Source: Biformimicrobium ophioploci
Lineage (GTDB): Bacteria; Pseudomonadota; Gammaproteobacteria; Pseudomonadales; Cellvibrionaceae
Length of the DNA stretch: 64,000 bases
Direction of reading: 5' to 3'
Assembly (NCBI RefSeq): GCF_030270605.1
Contig: NZ_BSYJ01000001.1
Location: 496,001-560,000, forward strand
Each line of letters opens with the position of its first letter. Within the stretch, counting starts at the first letter, position 1. Positions 50,012 to 62,661 of the stretch are shown in pieces. The notes under the pieces are model-generated. The model saw only the letters and a program-made list of their open reading frames with translations. It was not told the origin of the DNA and did not search any database. The position numbers and the translations under genes are program-made.

Positions 50012-50722
50012 TCAGCGGCCGCTGGCCGGCATCGCGTCTTCGATCAGCTGCAGAGCTTCATCTATTAACCCGTGCATCAGTTTACGTGCCTGCTGGACTT
50101 TGCCGCGTTTGATCGCAGAGTACACACGGGCGTGCGCCGAGGTATCGGCTGTATTGACGCCCTTGAAGCGGTTTGTGTGGCGGATACTGACCCGTAATGC
50201 GGTGGCGCTGAACGGCTGGAGCTGAATAAAAAAACGGTTGCCGCTGGCCCGGAGGATTGCGCCATGAAACGCGATATCGGACTCCAGGGGGTCATCCTGG
50301 CCCAGTTCCGCCGCCTGCATCCGCTCCAGTGCCCGGCCGATATCCGCAACATCTTCTGATTCAGATCGTGCCGCTGCGAGTGCAGCGGCTTCGGGCTCAA
50401 TTGCTGCACGCATCTGTACGAAATCGCGTAATACCTCAAGCCCCGGCTTGCTGCTCAGGATCCAGTCGAGCACATCCGTATCGAACAGGTTCCAGTCGCT
50501 CTCCGGCATGATGCGGATACCCTGGCGCGGGCGCGAAGAGAGGATCCCCTTGGCGGTCAACATCTTCACTGCCTCCCGGGTCGCGCTGCGACTGACACTG
50601 AACTGCTCTGACAGCTCTGCTTCGGAGGGAAATGGGACGTTCATGAACCGGCCTTGCAGGATCGCGTTGCCCAGATCGTGTGCCAGTTGATGGGTGAGGT
50701 TACGCCCTGCGGCCTTGCTCAT
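50012..50722 (-). CDS. GntR/FCD-family repressor of the galactonate regulon
   Basis: A 236-residue FadR-type regulator. The winged helix is FPSEAELSEQFSVSRSATREAVKMLTAKGILSSRPRQGIRI (about residues 31-71). The C-terminal FCD domain has the metal-binding His residues in SDIAFHGAILRASGN and SIRHTNRF. It resembles DgoR/UxuR-like repressors of sugar-acid genes. The likely inducer is D-galactonate or 2-dehydro-3-deoxygalactonate. It diverges from the dehydratase operon. Operator-like sites lie before both start codons, so it probably represses itself and the operon. Confidence 0.9.
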   Translation of the reverse strand: MSKAAGRNLTHQLAHDLGNAILQGRFMNVPFPSEAELSEQFSVSRSATREAVKMLTAKGILSSRPRQGIRIMPESDWNLFDTDVLDWILSSKPGLEVLRDFVQMRAAIEPEAAALAAARSESEDVADIGRALERMQAAELGQDDPLESDIAFHGAILRASGNRFFIQLQPFSATALRVSIRHTNRFKGVNTADTSAHARVYSAIKRGKVQQARKLMHGLIDEALQLIEDAMPASGR

Positions 50723-50733
50723 AGTATTGCCAT

Positions 50734-50748
50734 ATTTATCCTACTAAC
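50734..50748. promoter_or_regulatory. Variant GntR operator before the GntR gene
   Basis: ATTTATCCTACTAAC matches ATTTATCATACAAAT in 12 of 15 positions. It is 12 bp before the GntR start codon (minus strand). Autorepression is inferred. It begins exactly 100 bp from the start of the exact site at 50834, a spacing that could allow looping. Confidence 0.5.
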
Positions 50749-50833
50749 GTGATTTTACCTGCCTGTCGAGACTGCGCCAATCAGTTATGCCGATCAGGCG
50801 GAGGAAGCATGCCTTGCCATAAACAATATTCGT

Positions 50834-50848
50834 ATTTATCATACAAAT
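50834..50848. promoter_or_regulatory. GntR operator before galactonate dehydratase operon
   Basis: ATTTATCATACAAAT, the exact reverse complement of 37677-37691. The end of the site is 21 bp before the dehydratase ATG (50870), probably overlapping the promoter or early transcript. The 15-bp element is five-sevenths palindromic, as in FCD-type GntR sites. Confidence 0.72.
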
Positions 50849-50869
50849 AAATAATGCAGGCAAGGACGT

Positions 50870-52600
50870 ATGTCGAGTAAAGGGAAAAAGCGCCGCAGCC
50901 AGTTGAGCTACGGCAAACTGGACAAGGACGGCTTTATCCATCGGTCCTGGATGAAAGCGCAGGGCTATCCCGATCACTGCTTTGACGGGCGCCCGGTGAT
51001 TGGTATCTGTAACACCTGGTCCGAAATAACGCCCTGTAACTCCGGTCTGCGCGAGCTTGCGGATTACGTCAAGCGCGGCATCTGGGAGGCCGGTGGCCTG
51101 CCCCTGGAGTTCCCTGTTACGAGCCTCGGCGAAACGCAGATGCGACCAACGGCCATGCTGTTTCGAAACCTGCTGTCCATGGATGTGGAAGAGTCCATTC
51201 GGGGCAACCCGATTGACGGTGTAGTACTCCTGGGTGGTTGCGACAAGACGACACCGGGGCAGCTAATGGGGGCGGCCAGCGTAAACCTGCCTACCCTGGT
51301 GGTCTCCTCCGGGCCGATGCTCAATGGCAAGTTTCGCGGCCGTGACATCGGCTCCGGCACAGATGTGTGGAAGTTCTCGGAGGATGTACGGGCCGGGCGT
51401 ATGTCCATGGATGACTTCATAGCAGCAGAGAGCGGTATGTCGCGCTCCCGCGGCGTCTGCATGACCATGGGCACCGCTTCCACGGTTTCCAATCTGGTCG
51501 AGGCTCTGGGGCTGTGCCTGCCCTATAACGGTTCGATTCCTGCGGTCGACGCACGCCGGCAGGCGTTGGCGCACCTGAGTGGCCGGGAAATTGTGCGCAT
51601 GGTGGAAAAGGACATCCGTATCCGCGACATCATCACGCGCGAGGCGCTCGTCAATGCAATCAAGGTCAACGCTGCCCTTGGCGGGTCGACCAATACGGTC
51701 ATGCACCTGCTGGCACTTGCCGGCCGGCTCGAGCTGCCGCTTTCACTGGAAGACTTCGACGAGTTCAGCCGGGAGGTGCCGTTGCTGGTGGACCTGATGC
51801 CGTCCGGCCGTTTCCTGATGGAAGATTATCACTACGCCGGTGGACTTCCGGCGGTCATGAAGAAAATGGCACCACACCTGGCTCTCGAGGCAAAAACCGT
51901 GAGCGGCGAAACGCTGGGATCGCGGCTGGAGTCCGCCGAGTGTTACAACGACGAGGTGATTCGTGACCTCGATAACCCGGTGCAGGAAAATTCCGGCATC
52001 TGGGTATTGCGGGGCAACCTGTGCCCGCAGGGGGCCATCATAAAACCGAATGCGGCCTCCCCCGAGCTGCTAAAGCATCGCGGTCGCGCCGTCGTATTCG
52101 AGTCCATAGAGGATTACCACGCGCGCATCGATGATCCCGATCTCGATGTGGACGAAAGCTGTGTGCTGGTATTGAAAGGTTGTGGGCCCAAAGGCTACCC
52201 CGGTATGCCGGAAGTGGGGAACATGGCATTACCGCGCAAGCTGCTCGAACGGGGTGTACGCGACATGTTACGCATCAGTGATGCGCGAATGAGCGGCACT
52301 GCATTCGGAACGGTGATCCTGCACGTGGCACCGGAAGCTGAGGCAGGAGGCCCGCTGGCGATCGTACAGAACGGTGATGAAATCGCTTTTGATGGCGAGG
52401 CACGCAGTCTCGAACTTTTGGTTGGTGAGGAAGAGATACAGCGGCGACTGAACAGCTGGCGCCAGCAACATCCGGCCTCACCCTACCAAAGGGGCTACGC
52501 CAGGCTTTATGTGGAGACGGTATTGCAGGCGGACCGCGGTGCTGACCTCGATTTTCTCGTCGGCGGTTCCGGCGATGAAGTCAGCCGGGAGTCACATTGA
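50870..52600 (+). CDS. IlvD/Edd-family sugar-acid dehydratase, probably D-galactonate (L-arabinonate) dehydratase
   Basis: A 576-residue Fe-S dehydratase of the IlvD/Edd family, close to rhizobial L-arabinonate dehydratase. Cysteines in GICNTWSEITPCN, GGCDKTTPG and GVCMTMGTAST are placed to hold the cluster. It would convert D-galactonate to 2-dehydro-3-deoxygalactonate, which the next gene product phosphorylates. An AAGGACG site precedes ATG 50870. It overlaps dgoK by one base. It is not homologous to E. coli DgoD (enolase superfamily), so no dgoD symbol is given. Pentonate activity is possible, but context favours galactonate. Confidence 0.9.
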   Translation: MSSKGKKRRSQLSYGKLDKDGFIHRSWMKAQGYPDHCFDGRPVIGICNTWSEITPCNSGLRELADYVKRGIWEAGGLPLEFPVTSLGETQMRPTAMLFRNLLSMDVEESIRGNPIDGVVLLGGCDKTTPGQLMGAASVNLPTLVVSSGPMLNGKFRGRDIGSGTDVWKFSEDVRAGRMSMDDFIAAESGMSRSRGVCMTMGTASTVSNLVEALGLCLPYNGSIPAVDARRQALAHLSGREIVRMVEKDIRIRDIITREALVNAIKVNAALGGSTNTVMHLLALAGRLELPLSLEDFDEFSREVPLLVDLMPSGRFLMEDYHYAGGLPAVMKKMAPHLALEAKTVSGETLGSRLESAECYNDEVIRDLDNPVQENSGIWVLRGNLCPQGAIIKPNAASPELLKHRGRAVVFESIEDYHARIDDPDLDVDESCVLVLKGCGPKGYPGMPEVGNMALPRKLLERGVRDMLRISDARMSGTAFGTVILHVAPEAEAGGPLAIVQNGDEIAFDGEARSLELLVGEEEIQRRLNSWRQQHPASPYQRGYARLYVETVLQADRGADLDFLVGGSGDEVSRESH

Positions 52601-53559
52601 TGGGGAGTGCAGGTCCCGGGCAGCGGACGCATGTCGGACAGCCATCAAGGGCCGCCCTGCTGGCCGTAGATTGGGGGACCAGCAGTTTTCGAATGCTGGC
52701 TCTCTCAGCTTCCGGCGAGGTCATCGCAAGTTTTACATCAGATGCCGGCGCGTCGACCCTGGCTGCGACCGACTTTGCGGATTACCTGCAGCAGATTCTC
52801 GATCGGGAGTTTGCAGACTGCGCGAGCCTCCCAATCGTCATGTGCGGCATGATTGGTTCCAGTATCGGCTGGAGGGAGGTCCCGTACATGGAATGTCCCC
52901 TGGGTCCGGCCGAATTGGCGAGCGACATGGCGACACTGATGCACAATGGCCGCCCAATGCGGGTTGTGCCAGGGCTGCGGTGCGTCAACCCGCGCGGCGA
53001 GCCCGGCTTCCTGCGCGGTGAAGAAACACAGATCGCGGGCTGGCTGCAAAAAGCGGATGGCTACGCCGGTAACGAGGCTACGCTCTGCCTGCCGGGTACG
53101 CATACCAAGTGGGCGCGTATCCATGAGGGCCGGATCGAGGGGTTTTCTACTGCTGTTACGGGTGAAATGTTCAGTTGCCTGATTAACCAGAGCATTCTGG
53201 TGCAGGGGCCTCAGGTAGCGGATCAGGAGGCATTTACACGCGGCGTGCACAGCAGCGAACAGGGCGTGGCCATGCAGCTTTTTTCCACCCGCGCGCTGGT
53301 GCTCGCCGGAGAGCTCGCACCGGAAAACAGCCAGAGTTATCTCTCGGGCCTGTTGATTGGGGCTGAAATCCGGGAGGCCCGCAGAATAGTGGGGGAACCT
53401 GTACACGTTATTGCCAGCTCAACCCTGTGCGCGTTGTACCAATCTGCGCTGCGAACCCTGGACATTCCTTGTGAATGCCACGATGGCGCGGAGCTGGCCG
53501 CCGCAGGCTTCGCCTATCTGCACGAGCTCGCGACACAGCCAGAGGAGGCAGTACCATGA
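52600..53559 (+). CDS. dgoK: 2-dehydro-3-deoxygalactonokinase DgoK
   Basis: A 319-residue kinase. The N-terminal phosphate loop is LAVDWGTSSFRMLAL (about residues 17-31). The family blocks MCGMIGSSIGWREVPYMECP and LPGTHTKWARIHEG are clear. It phosphorylates 2-dehydro-3-deoxygalactonate at O6. ATG 52600 overlaps the dehydratase stop (TGATG); a TTG one codon upstream is also in frame. Its stop overlaps the dgoA start (ATGA). Assignment is strong because of the neighbouring dehydratase and aldolase genes. Confidence 0.95.
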   Translation: MGSAGPGQRTHVGQPSRAALLAVDWGTSSFRMLALSASGEVIASFTSDAGASTLAATDFADYLQQILDREFADCASLPIVMCGMIGSSIGWREVPYMECPLGPAELASDMATLMHNGRPMRVVPGLRCVNPRGEPGFLRGEETQIAGWLQKADGYAGNEATLCLPGTHTKWARIHEGRIEGFSTAVTGEMFSCLINQSILVQGPQVADQEAFTRGVHSSEQGVAMQLFSTRALVLAGELAPENSQSYLSGLLIGAEIREARRIVGEPVHVIASSTLCALYQSALRTLDIPCECHDGAELAAAGFAYLHELATQPEEAVP

Positions 53560-54194
53560 ACGGCATAGTGAGCGGGGTACCGGAAGAAAACGTACCGTTG
53601 ATCGCCATCCTGCGTGGCATCACGCCCGATGAGGTCATTGCGGTGGCGGCCGCGCTGGTGGATTCTGGCTGGCGCTATATCGAGGTGCCCATGAACTCGC
53701 CGGATGCCCTCGAGAGCATACGCAGGTTGGCGGCGGAATTTGGCAGCGGGTGCACTGTTGGTGCCGGTACCGTAACCGATATAAACCAGGCCCGTGCCGT
53801 GCAGGCGGCCGACGGGCGTCTACTTGTCTCCCCGAATACTGATACCGAGGTCATTCGCTACGGTATCGAGATGGGGATGGAAGTATTTCCGGGTGTGTTT
53901 TCGCCCACCGAAGCCTTTCAGGCTATCGCCGCAGGTGCGAAAACCCTGAAGCTTTTTCCTGCTGCAGATCTGGGGCCAGGCTATGTGAAAAACCTGGTTG
54001 CAGTGCTTCCCAGTGAGGTGAAAATCTTTGCCGTAGGTGGTGTCACATTGCACAACATGGCTGCATTCTGGCAAGCGGGTATCGCGGGCTTCGGAATCGG
54101 TGGTGACCTATACCGGCCGGGATACCAACCTGCCCGGGTAAGCGAAAACGCGCGAGCATTTATGGCGCAGATGCAACAAATTTCCACGATATAA
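53556..54194 (+). CDS. dgoA: 2-dehydro-3-deoxy-6-phosphogalactonate aldolase DgoA
   Basis: A 212-residue class I aldolase very like E. coli DgoA: LIAILRGITPDEVIAV, IEVPMNSPDALESI (Glu43) and the Schiff-base Lys132 in TLKLFPAADLGPGYVK. It cleaves the phosphorylated sugar acid to pyruvate and D-glyceraldehyde 3-phosphate. ATG 53556 overlaps the dgoK stop and has AGAGGAGG upstream; a longer in-frame extension lies inside dgoK and is rejected. It is 21 bp before the symporter gene. Confidence 0.96.
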   Translation: MNGIVSGVPEENVPLIAILRGITPDEVIAVAAALVDSGWRYIEVPMNSPDALESIRRLAAEFGSGCTVGAGTVTDINQARAVQAADGRLLVSPNTDTEVIRYGIEMGMEVFPGVFSPTEAFQAIAAGAKTLKLFPAADLGPGYVKNLVAVLPSEVKIFAVGGVTLHNMAAFWQAGIAGFGIGGDLYRPGYQPARVSENARAFMAQMQQISTI

Positions 54195-54215
54195 AAATAA
54201 TGAAGGGTGTTTGAT

Positions 54216-55772
54216 ATGGCGATGACAACAGCAGATATAGTGGTATTTGCGTGTTACTGCGTATCCCTGATCGCGGTGGCCTGGTGGGTCTCCAGGGAAA
54301 AGGCAGGGCACGAAAAAAACAGCTCGGATTATTTCCTTGCGAGTAATGCCCTGCCCTGGTGGGCAATCGGGTCATCGATCATTGCCGCCAATATCTCTGC
54401 CGAACAGATTATCGGTATGTCTGGGTCCGGTTACGCAATCGGGCTCGCCATCGCTTCCTATGAATGGATGGCAGCGATCACCCTGATTGTCGTAGGCAAA
54501 TTTTTTCTGCCGATTTTCATCGAGAAAAAAATCTACACCATGCCCCAGTTTCTGGAGCAGCGCTTCGATGGCCGGGTGCAGATAGTTATGGCGTTTTTCT
54601 GGCTGGCAGTTTACACATTCGTCAACCTCACAGCGGTACTGTACCTGGGTGCGCTCGCCATCAAGACCATTACCGGAATCGAGATGCTGCACGGAATGAT
54701 ATTCCTTGCGGTGTTCTCCGTTGCCTATTCTCTCTACGGCGGCCTCAAAGCCGTTGCGTTGACTGATATCATTCAGGTCATACTGCTGGTCTTCGGGGGT
54801 CTGCTGGTCAGCTACCTGGCGCTGGACAGGCTGTCAGATGGCGCAGGGGTAATTGCGGGTTTCAACACGCTGCTGGAGCGGACCCCGGAAAGCTTCGACA
54901 TGATCCTGTCTTCCGATCATGAGGATTACGTCAGCCTGCCCGGTATTTCGGTTTTGATCGGTGGCATGTGGGTGATGAATATCTCTTACTTCGGTTTCAA
55001 CCAGTACATCACCCAGCGTACCCTCGCTGCAAAGAACCTGCGCGAGGCGCAAAAGGGTATTGTGTTTGCCGCGTTTCTAAAGTTGCTCATGCCGCTGATC
55101 GTGGTGCTGCCAGGTATCGCAGCGCTGGTGCTGGTGCCTGGCCTTGACCGCCCGGACCAGGCCTACCCGGAAATGATGAAGCTGGTTCCTGCAGGTTTGC
55201 TGGGCCTCACCTTTGCCGCGCTGGTTGCGGCCATTGCCTCTTCGCTTGCCTCGATGGCAAATAGTATTTCGACGATTTTTACCCTCGATATTTACCGCAA
55301 GCTGGTAGCGCAGTCCCCATCTGAGCAGCAGCTGGTTGTGGTGGGGCGGATCGCGGCCGCAACGGCACTTGTGGTTGCGATGATTATTGCAGAGCCTTTG
55401 CTCGGAAAGTTGGAGCAGGCATTCCAGTACATTCAGGAATTCACAGGTTTCTTCACTCCCGGTGTGGTGGCGATTTTCATTCTGGGTTTCTTTTACAAGA
55501 AGGCTAATGCGAATTCCGCACTCGTGGCCGGTATAGGATCTGTTGTGTTGTCACTACTGGCCAGGCTGTTCTGGCCGGAACTGCCCTTTATGGACAGGGT
55601 GGGCCTGGTCTTCCTCGCTTGCCTCGGACTCGGTGTTCTGGTGGCGGGCAAGGACAATGATGCCAAGGCCATTGACCTGAATGGTATCGACTTCTCCACC
55701 AGTCGCGGCGCCAATACTTCGGCGCTCAGCATCAGCCTGATTCTCGCTGCACTCTATGTGGCCTGGTGGTAG
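54216..55772 (+). CDS. Sodium/solute symporter (SSS family, SGLT-like)
   Basis: A 518-residue inner-membrane symporter with about 14 hydrophobic segments. The family motifs SNALPWWAIGSSIIAANISAEQIIGMSG (helix 1 unwound region) and YGGLKAVALTDIIQVILL, and the GLTFAALVAAIASSLASMANS sodium-site helix, resemble the Vibrio galactose transporter vSGLT. It probably imports galactose or a galactoside with Na+ for the enzymes encoded around it. ATG 54216 follows GAAGGG at 54202-54207. Confidence 0.92.
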   Translation: MAMTTADIVVFACYCVSLIAVAWWVSREKAGHEKNSSDYFLASNALPWWAIGSSIIAANISAEQIIGMSGSGYAIGLAIASYEWMAAITLIVVGKFFLPIFIEKKIYTMPQFLEQRFDGRVQIVMAFFWLAVYTFVNLTAVLYLGALAIKTITGIEMLHGMIFLAVFSVAYSLYGGLKAVALTDIIQVILLVFGGLLVSYLALDRLSDGAGVIAGFNTLLERTPESFDMILSSDHEDYVSLPGISVLIGGMWVMNISYFGFNQYITQRTLAAKNLREAQKGIVFAAFLKLLMPLIVVLPGIAALVLVPGLDRPDQAYPEMMKLVPAGLLGLTFAALVAAIASSLASMANSISTIFTLDIYRKLVAQSPSEQQLVVVGRIAAATALVVAMIIAEPLLGKLEQAFQYIQEFTGFFTPGVVAIFILGFFYKKANANSALVAGIGSVVLSLLARLFWPELPFMDRVGLVFLACLGLGVLVAGKDNDAKAIDLNGIDFSTSRGANTSALSISLILAALYVAWW

Positions 55773-59015
<3,243 letters not shown>

Positions 59016-59049
59016 CGGGGGCGAGCGTATCAGTACACCAATAATCGGA

Positions 59050-60939
59050 TTGCGTAGTGCCGGTAACGCCGGGGTTCCGGCGGCCAGCATAAAGCGGCTT
59101 TTCGCTTTTTTGCTGCTGTGGGCGCTGTCCTGCGCGGCCCACGCAGAGCTGGCGCTGAAAAGCCAGATGGTGCCCATGCGTGACGGTATCCATCTTTCTA
59201 CCGATGTGTATTTCCATGGTGCGCTCAATGAGCCGCGCCCGACAATCCTGATTCGTACGGTTTATAACAAGCGCGGTACTTTCGGCTGGAATCCGGTCTG
59301 GAAAATTCTGGTCGAGCAGGGTTACGCGGTGGTGATTCAGGATATTCGCGGGCGCTACGAATCGGAGGGGGTTTATACCGTCGCGCGTGGCAGGCGGGAG
59401 GATGGGGTCGACACGCTGGACTGGATTGTTGCGCAGCCCTGGTCCAATGGCCGCGTGGGGTTGAGTGGCTGCTCCTACCTCGGCGAGGCTCAGGTTGTCC
59501 TGCAGGCCACCCATCACCCAGCGCTCGTCGTGGGTCAGCCGCAATCCCCGGCGTCCGGCTACTACAGGCCTGGACGTGCCTGGCAGTCCTTTAGTGGCGG
59601 TGCTTTTGAATTGGGCCAGACCGCCGGCTGGTTTGCGAACGATGGCACAAAATATTTTTACGGCCCGCCACTGAGCGGTGCCGCCCGGTCTGAATGGTTC
59701 CAGTCCGACCATGCAGACGGGTACCAGGCAAAACCAAAACAGGATTTCCAGCGCTACCTCGGCAACATCGCTTCGCTGCCGGTAATGACGCTATTATCGC
59801 GCAGCGGCATTTCCCCGACGGACTTTGAAGACTGGCGCGAAAGCGAACCGGATGGGGACTATTTCCGGTCCATGGATCTCGTGCAGGCGGGCGACAGCAC
59901 TGCGGTCCCGAACCTGTTCTTTGACACCTGGTATGACTATGGCGCCCGGGAAACCCTGATGATGGCGAATCAGTTCAGGCGCAATGCGACCACTTCCGGG
60001 GCACGCAATCACCAGTTCGTGGTCATCGGGCCGGGCACACACTGCAACTACCCGGAGCAGGAGAGCGAGTTGAGCGCGGGTGATCGGCCACTGGCAAACA
60101 CGAGTCGCGACTATGTGCAGATGCAGCTCGATTGGTATGACTACTGGCTCAGGGGAAATACAGATCGACCGGTTAAACGGCCTTTCCTGACTTATTACGT
60201 GCTGGGCGCGGACCAGTGGCGCACAGCAGACGCATGGCCGATACCGGGTACGCAGCGCACTCGCTGGTACCTGTCGTCCCCGCAGCCAGCCAATAGCCTG
60301 AGAGGTGGAGGGCGACTCCAGACGGTGAAACCACCCGAGCAGGGCAGCGACCAGTTTACCTACGACCCAGCACACCCGGTGCCATCTCTCGGGGGCCATA
60401 CCTGCTGTACCGGCTCCAGTACCGAGGCTGGCGGTTACGACCAGAGTGCCATTGAGATGCGGGATGACGTGCTGGTTTACAGCAGCCCGCCGCTCGAAGA
60501 GGGTATGGAGGTGACCGGCCTTATTCACGCCCGGCTGTTCGTCAGTTCATCGGCAAGGGATACAGATTTCACCGTAAAGCTGGTGGATGTCTATCCCGAT
60601 GGCAGGGCATTCAATGTGCAGGAAGGTGTTCAGAGGATGCGTTACCGGAACTCGCTGCGCAGCCAGGAATTCATGGTGCCAGGCACCGTGTATGCCATCG
60701 ATGTGGACCTCAACGCGACCAGTAATTATTTTGCCAAAGGCCATCGTATCCGGGTCGAAATCAGTAGCTCCAACTTCCCGCGCATTGAGCGAAACCTCAA
60801 TACCGGCCGCTCCAATGCCACCACGTCTGAGTTTGTGACGGCAGAAAATACGGTCTGGTTCGGCGCCGAGCGGGCGTCTTACGTGGAGTTGCCGGTGGTT
60901 CCGCGTGAAGGGGCGGGCAAGGAACGTAGTGCGCCCTGA
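59050..60939 (+). CDS. CocE/NonD family serine hydrolase (peptidase S15-like), exported
   Basis: A hydrolase of about 629 residues. The N-terminus has a signal peptide (IKRLFAFLLLWALSCAAHA). The CocE triad is visible: Ser in LSGCSYLGEAQ, Asp in FDTWYDYGARE and His in GPGTHCNYPEQ. The C-terminal jelly-roll domain begins around VYSSPPLEEGMEVTGLIHARLF. TTG 59050 is taken as start because longer frames run inside the beta-galactosidase gene; no strong ribosome site is obvious, so the start is uncertain. Activity on esters or acyl-amides is typical. Its role in a galactoside locus is unknown. Confidence 0.8.
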   Translation: MRSAGNAGVPAASIKRLFAFLLLWALSCAAHAELALKSQMVPMRDGIHLSTDVYFHGALNEPRPTILIRTVYNKRGTFGWNPVWKILVEQGYAVVIQDIRGRYESEGVYTVARGRREDGVDTLDWIVAQPWSNGRVGLSGCSYLGEAQVVLQATHHPALVVGQPQSPASGYYRPGRAWQSFSGGAFELGQTAGWFANDGTKYFYGPPLSGAARSEWFQSDHADGYQAKPKQDFQRYLGNIASLPVMTLLSRSGISPTDFEDWRESEPDGDYFRSMDLVQAGDSTAVPNLFFDTWYDYGARETLMMANQFRRNATTSGARNHQFVVIGPGTHCNYPEQESELSAGDRPLANTSRDYVQMQLDWYDYWLRGNTDRPVKRPFLTYYVLGADQWRTADAWPIPGTQRTRWYLSSPQPANSLRGGGRLQTVKPPEQGSDQFTYDPAHPVPSLGGHTCCTGSSTEAGGYDQSAIEMRDDVLVYSSPPLEEGMEVTGLIHARLFVSSSARDTDFTVKLVDVYPDGRAFNVQEGVQRMRYRNSLRSQEFMVPGTVYAIDVDLNATSNYFAKGHRIRVEISSSNFPRIERNLNTGRSNATTSEFVTAENTVWFGAERASYVELPVVPREGAGKERSAP

Positions 60940-60943
60940 GACA

Positions 60944-61822
60944 TCATTCGATATTTTGCACCTGCTCTCTCATCTGCTCGATCAGTACTTTGAGTTCCAC
61001 CGCCGCCTGGGTGGTATCGGTGACGATGGATTTGGATGACAGGGTATTGGCTTCGCGGTTGAATTCCTGCATCAGGAAGTCGAGGCGTCGGCCTATGGCG
61101 CCGCCACCGGCAAGTACACGGCGGGCTTCGGCCACATGTGCCTCGAGCCGATCCAGCTCCTCATCCACATCGGCCTTCTGCGCAAGGATGACCATCTCCT
61201 GCTCGAGGCGGTCGCTGTCCAGTTCGGCCTGCAGCTCCTCCAGCCGCGTGCGCAGCTTGTCTTTTTGTGCCTGCAGGATCTCCGGCAACAGTTCGCGTAC
61301 CGCCGCAACCTGGTCGACGATGCCGTCCAGGCGCTGCTCGATGAATTTGCGCAGTTCTGCGCCCTCGCGCTGGCGGTTGGCCACCAGCTGAGTCAATGCT
61401 TCCTGCAGGGCGGCGACAATGGCATCGCCCAGCGCATCGGTATCGGTCTCCGGTTCGGCCATGACCCCGGGCCAGCGCAGTAGCTCGAGCGGGTCCAGCG
61501 GTGCGGCGGTATCCGTCAGGGCGGCGACATGCTCCGCCTTTTCGATCAGGGCGCGCACCAGGGATTCGTCGATCTCTATGCCAGTGGCTTCGAGGCCGGA
61601 GTTTCTCAGGGACAGGGTCAGTTCCAGCTTGCCGCGCGAAAGGGCCTTGCGCAGCGCCTCGCGCAGGCGTGGCTCGAACTGGCGCGCCGCTTCGGGCAGG
61701 CGGAAATGCGGTTCCAGGTAGCGATGGTTGACCGAGCGCAGCTCCCAGGTGGCGACGCCGCCCCTGTATTCCGCTTCGGCGCGGCCAAAGGCGGTCATGC
61801 TGCATACGGTTTTCTGGCCCAT
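60944..61822 (-). CDS. yicC: YicC family endoribonuclease-like protein
   Basis: A 292-residue YicC/YloC-family protein, ending RRLDFLMQEFNREANTLSSKS...VELKVLIEQMREQVQNIE, the family signature. Members have been described as RNases that help degrade small RNA and mRNA. Start SMTAFGRAE..RSVNHRYLEPHFRLPE is typical. It is divergent from rph, and the neighbouring promoter region is shared. Its 3' end faces the CocE gene at a 4-bp gap. Confidence 0.94.
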   Translation of the reverse strand: MGQKTVCSMTAFGRAEAEYRGGVATWELRSVNHRYLEPHFRLPEAARQFEPRLREALRKALSRGKLELTLSLRNSGLEATGIEIDESLVRALIEKAEHVAALTDTAAPLDPLELLRWPGVMAEPETDTDALGDAIVAALQEALTQLVANRQREGAELRKFIEQRLDGIVDQVAAVRELLPEILQAQKDKLRTRLEELQAELDSDRLEQEMVILAQKADVDEELDRLEAHVAEARRVLAGGGAIGRRLDFLMQEFNREANTLSSKSIVTDTTQAAVELKVLIEQMREQVQNIE

Positions 61823-61892
61823 GGTTACTTCCTGTCGTCAGTCTCTGTGCAATGCGGCGGATCATAGCATAGGGGAGTAGCCTCGCCGCGGG

Positions 61893-61898
61893 TATAAT
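61893..61898 (+). promoter_or_regulatory. Minus-10 element of rph promoter
   Basis: TATAAT, the consensus -10 hexamer, within GCGGG-TATAATG-CCCGC (61888-61904). A good -35 was not found at 17 bp upstream, so an extended -10 or weak -35 is possible. It reads toward rph; the opposite strand serves yicC. Confidence 0.6.
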
Positions 61899-61931
61899 GC
61901 CCGCGCAATTTACCTGATGGACAACAGATTT

Positions 61932-62651
61932 ATGAGCAGACCCAGTGGCCGCACGCCGGAGCAGTTGCGCGACATCCGCATCACCCGAAACTTCACCCGC
62001 CATGCGGAGGGCTCCGTACTGGTGGAGTTCGGTCATACGAAGGTGCTGTGCAATGCCAGTGTGGCTACGGATGTGCCGAGATTCCTGCGCGGCAGTGGCA
62101 AGGGCTGGGTTACGGCGGAATACGGCATGCTGCCCCGTTCCACCGGTTCGCGCATGGACCGCGAGGCCGCGCGCGGCAAGCAGGGTGGCCGTACCGTGGA
62201 GATCCAGCGCCTGATCGGCCGCTCGCTGCGCGCCGCGGTGGAACTCAGGGCCCTGGGCGAGCACCAGATCACCATCGACTGCGATGTGTTGCAGGCCGAT
62301 GGCGGCACCCGTACCGCGTCGATCACCGGCGCCTGCGTTGCACTGGTAGACGCCCTGCGCTTTATGCAGCGCGAGAAGCTCATCAGTACCGACCCGCTGC
62401 TGCGCATGATTGCCGCGGTATCGGTGGGCATGTACCGGGGCAAGGCGGTGCTGGATCTGGACTACCCGGAGGATTCCGCCGCCGATACCGACCTGAACCT
62501 GGTGCTGGCGGAAGACGGCGGCATTATCGAGCTGCAGGGCACTGCGGAGGGTGAGCCGTTCAGCGAGGCCGAGTTCGCGCAGATGTTTGCCCTCGGCAAG
62601 GCGGGGATTGCCGAGCTGGTGGCGCTGCAGAGATCGGCGCTGGCTGAGTAG
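61932..62651 (+). CDS. rph: Ribonuclease PH
   Basis: A 239-residue phosphorolytic 3'-5' exoribonuclease that trims tRNA 3' ends. It has [36 protein letters not shown], the [34 protein letters not shown] phosphate/RNA site, and [19 protein letters not shown] with the active Asp residues. The start at ATG 61932 (MSRPSGRT) matches the family start; an ATG at 61917 would add five residues. The length is normal. Confidence 0.95.
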   Translation: MSRPSGRTPEQLRDIRITRNFTRHAEGSVLVEFGHTKVLCNASVATDVPRFLRGSGKGWVTAEYGMLPRSTGSRMDREAARGKQGGRTVEIQRLIGRSLRAAVELRALGEHQITIDCDVLQADGGTRTASITGACVALVDALRFMQREKLISTDPLLRMIAAVSVGMYRGKAVLDLDYPEDSAADTDLNLVLAEDGGIIELQGTAEGEPFSEAEFAQMFALGKAGIAELVALQRSALAE

Positions 62652-62661
62652 CGGGATTAAT

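Noticed and set aside
61161-62264. A 1.1-kb minus-strand open frame spanning yicC and rph
   Set aside because: It overlaps two certain genes and the promoter between them, and has low-complexity Arg/Gly-rich content typical of a frame shadow.
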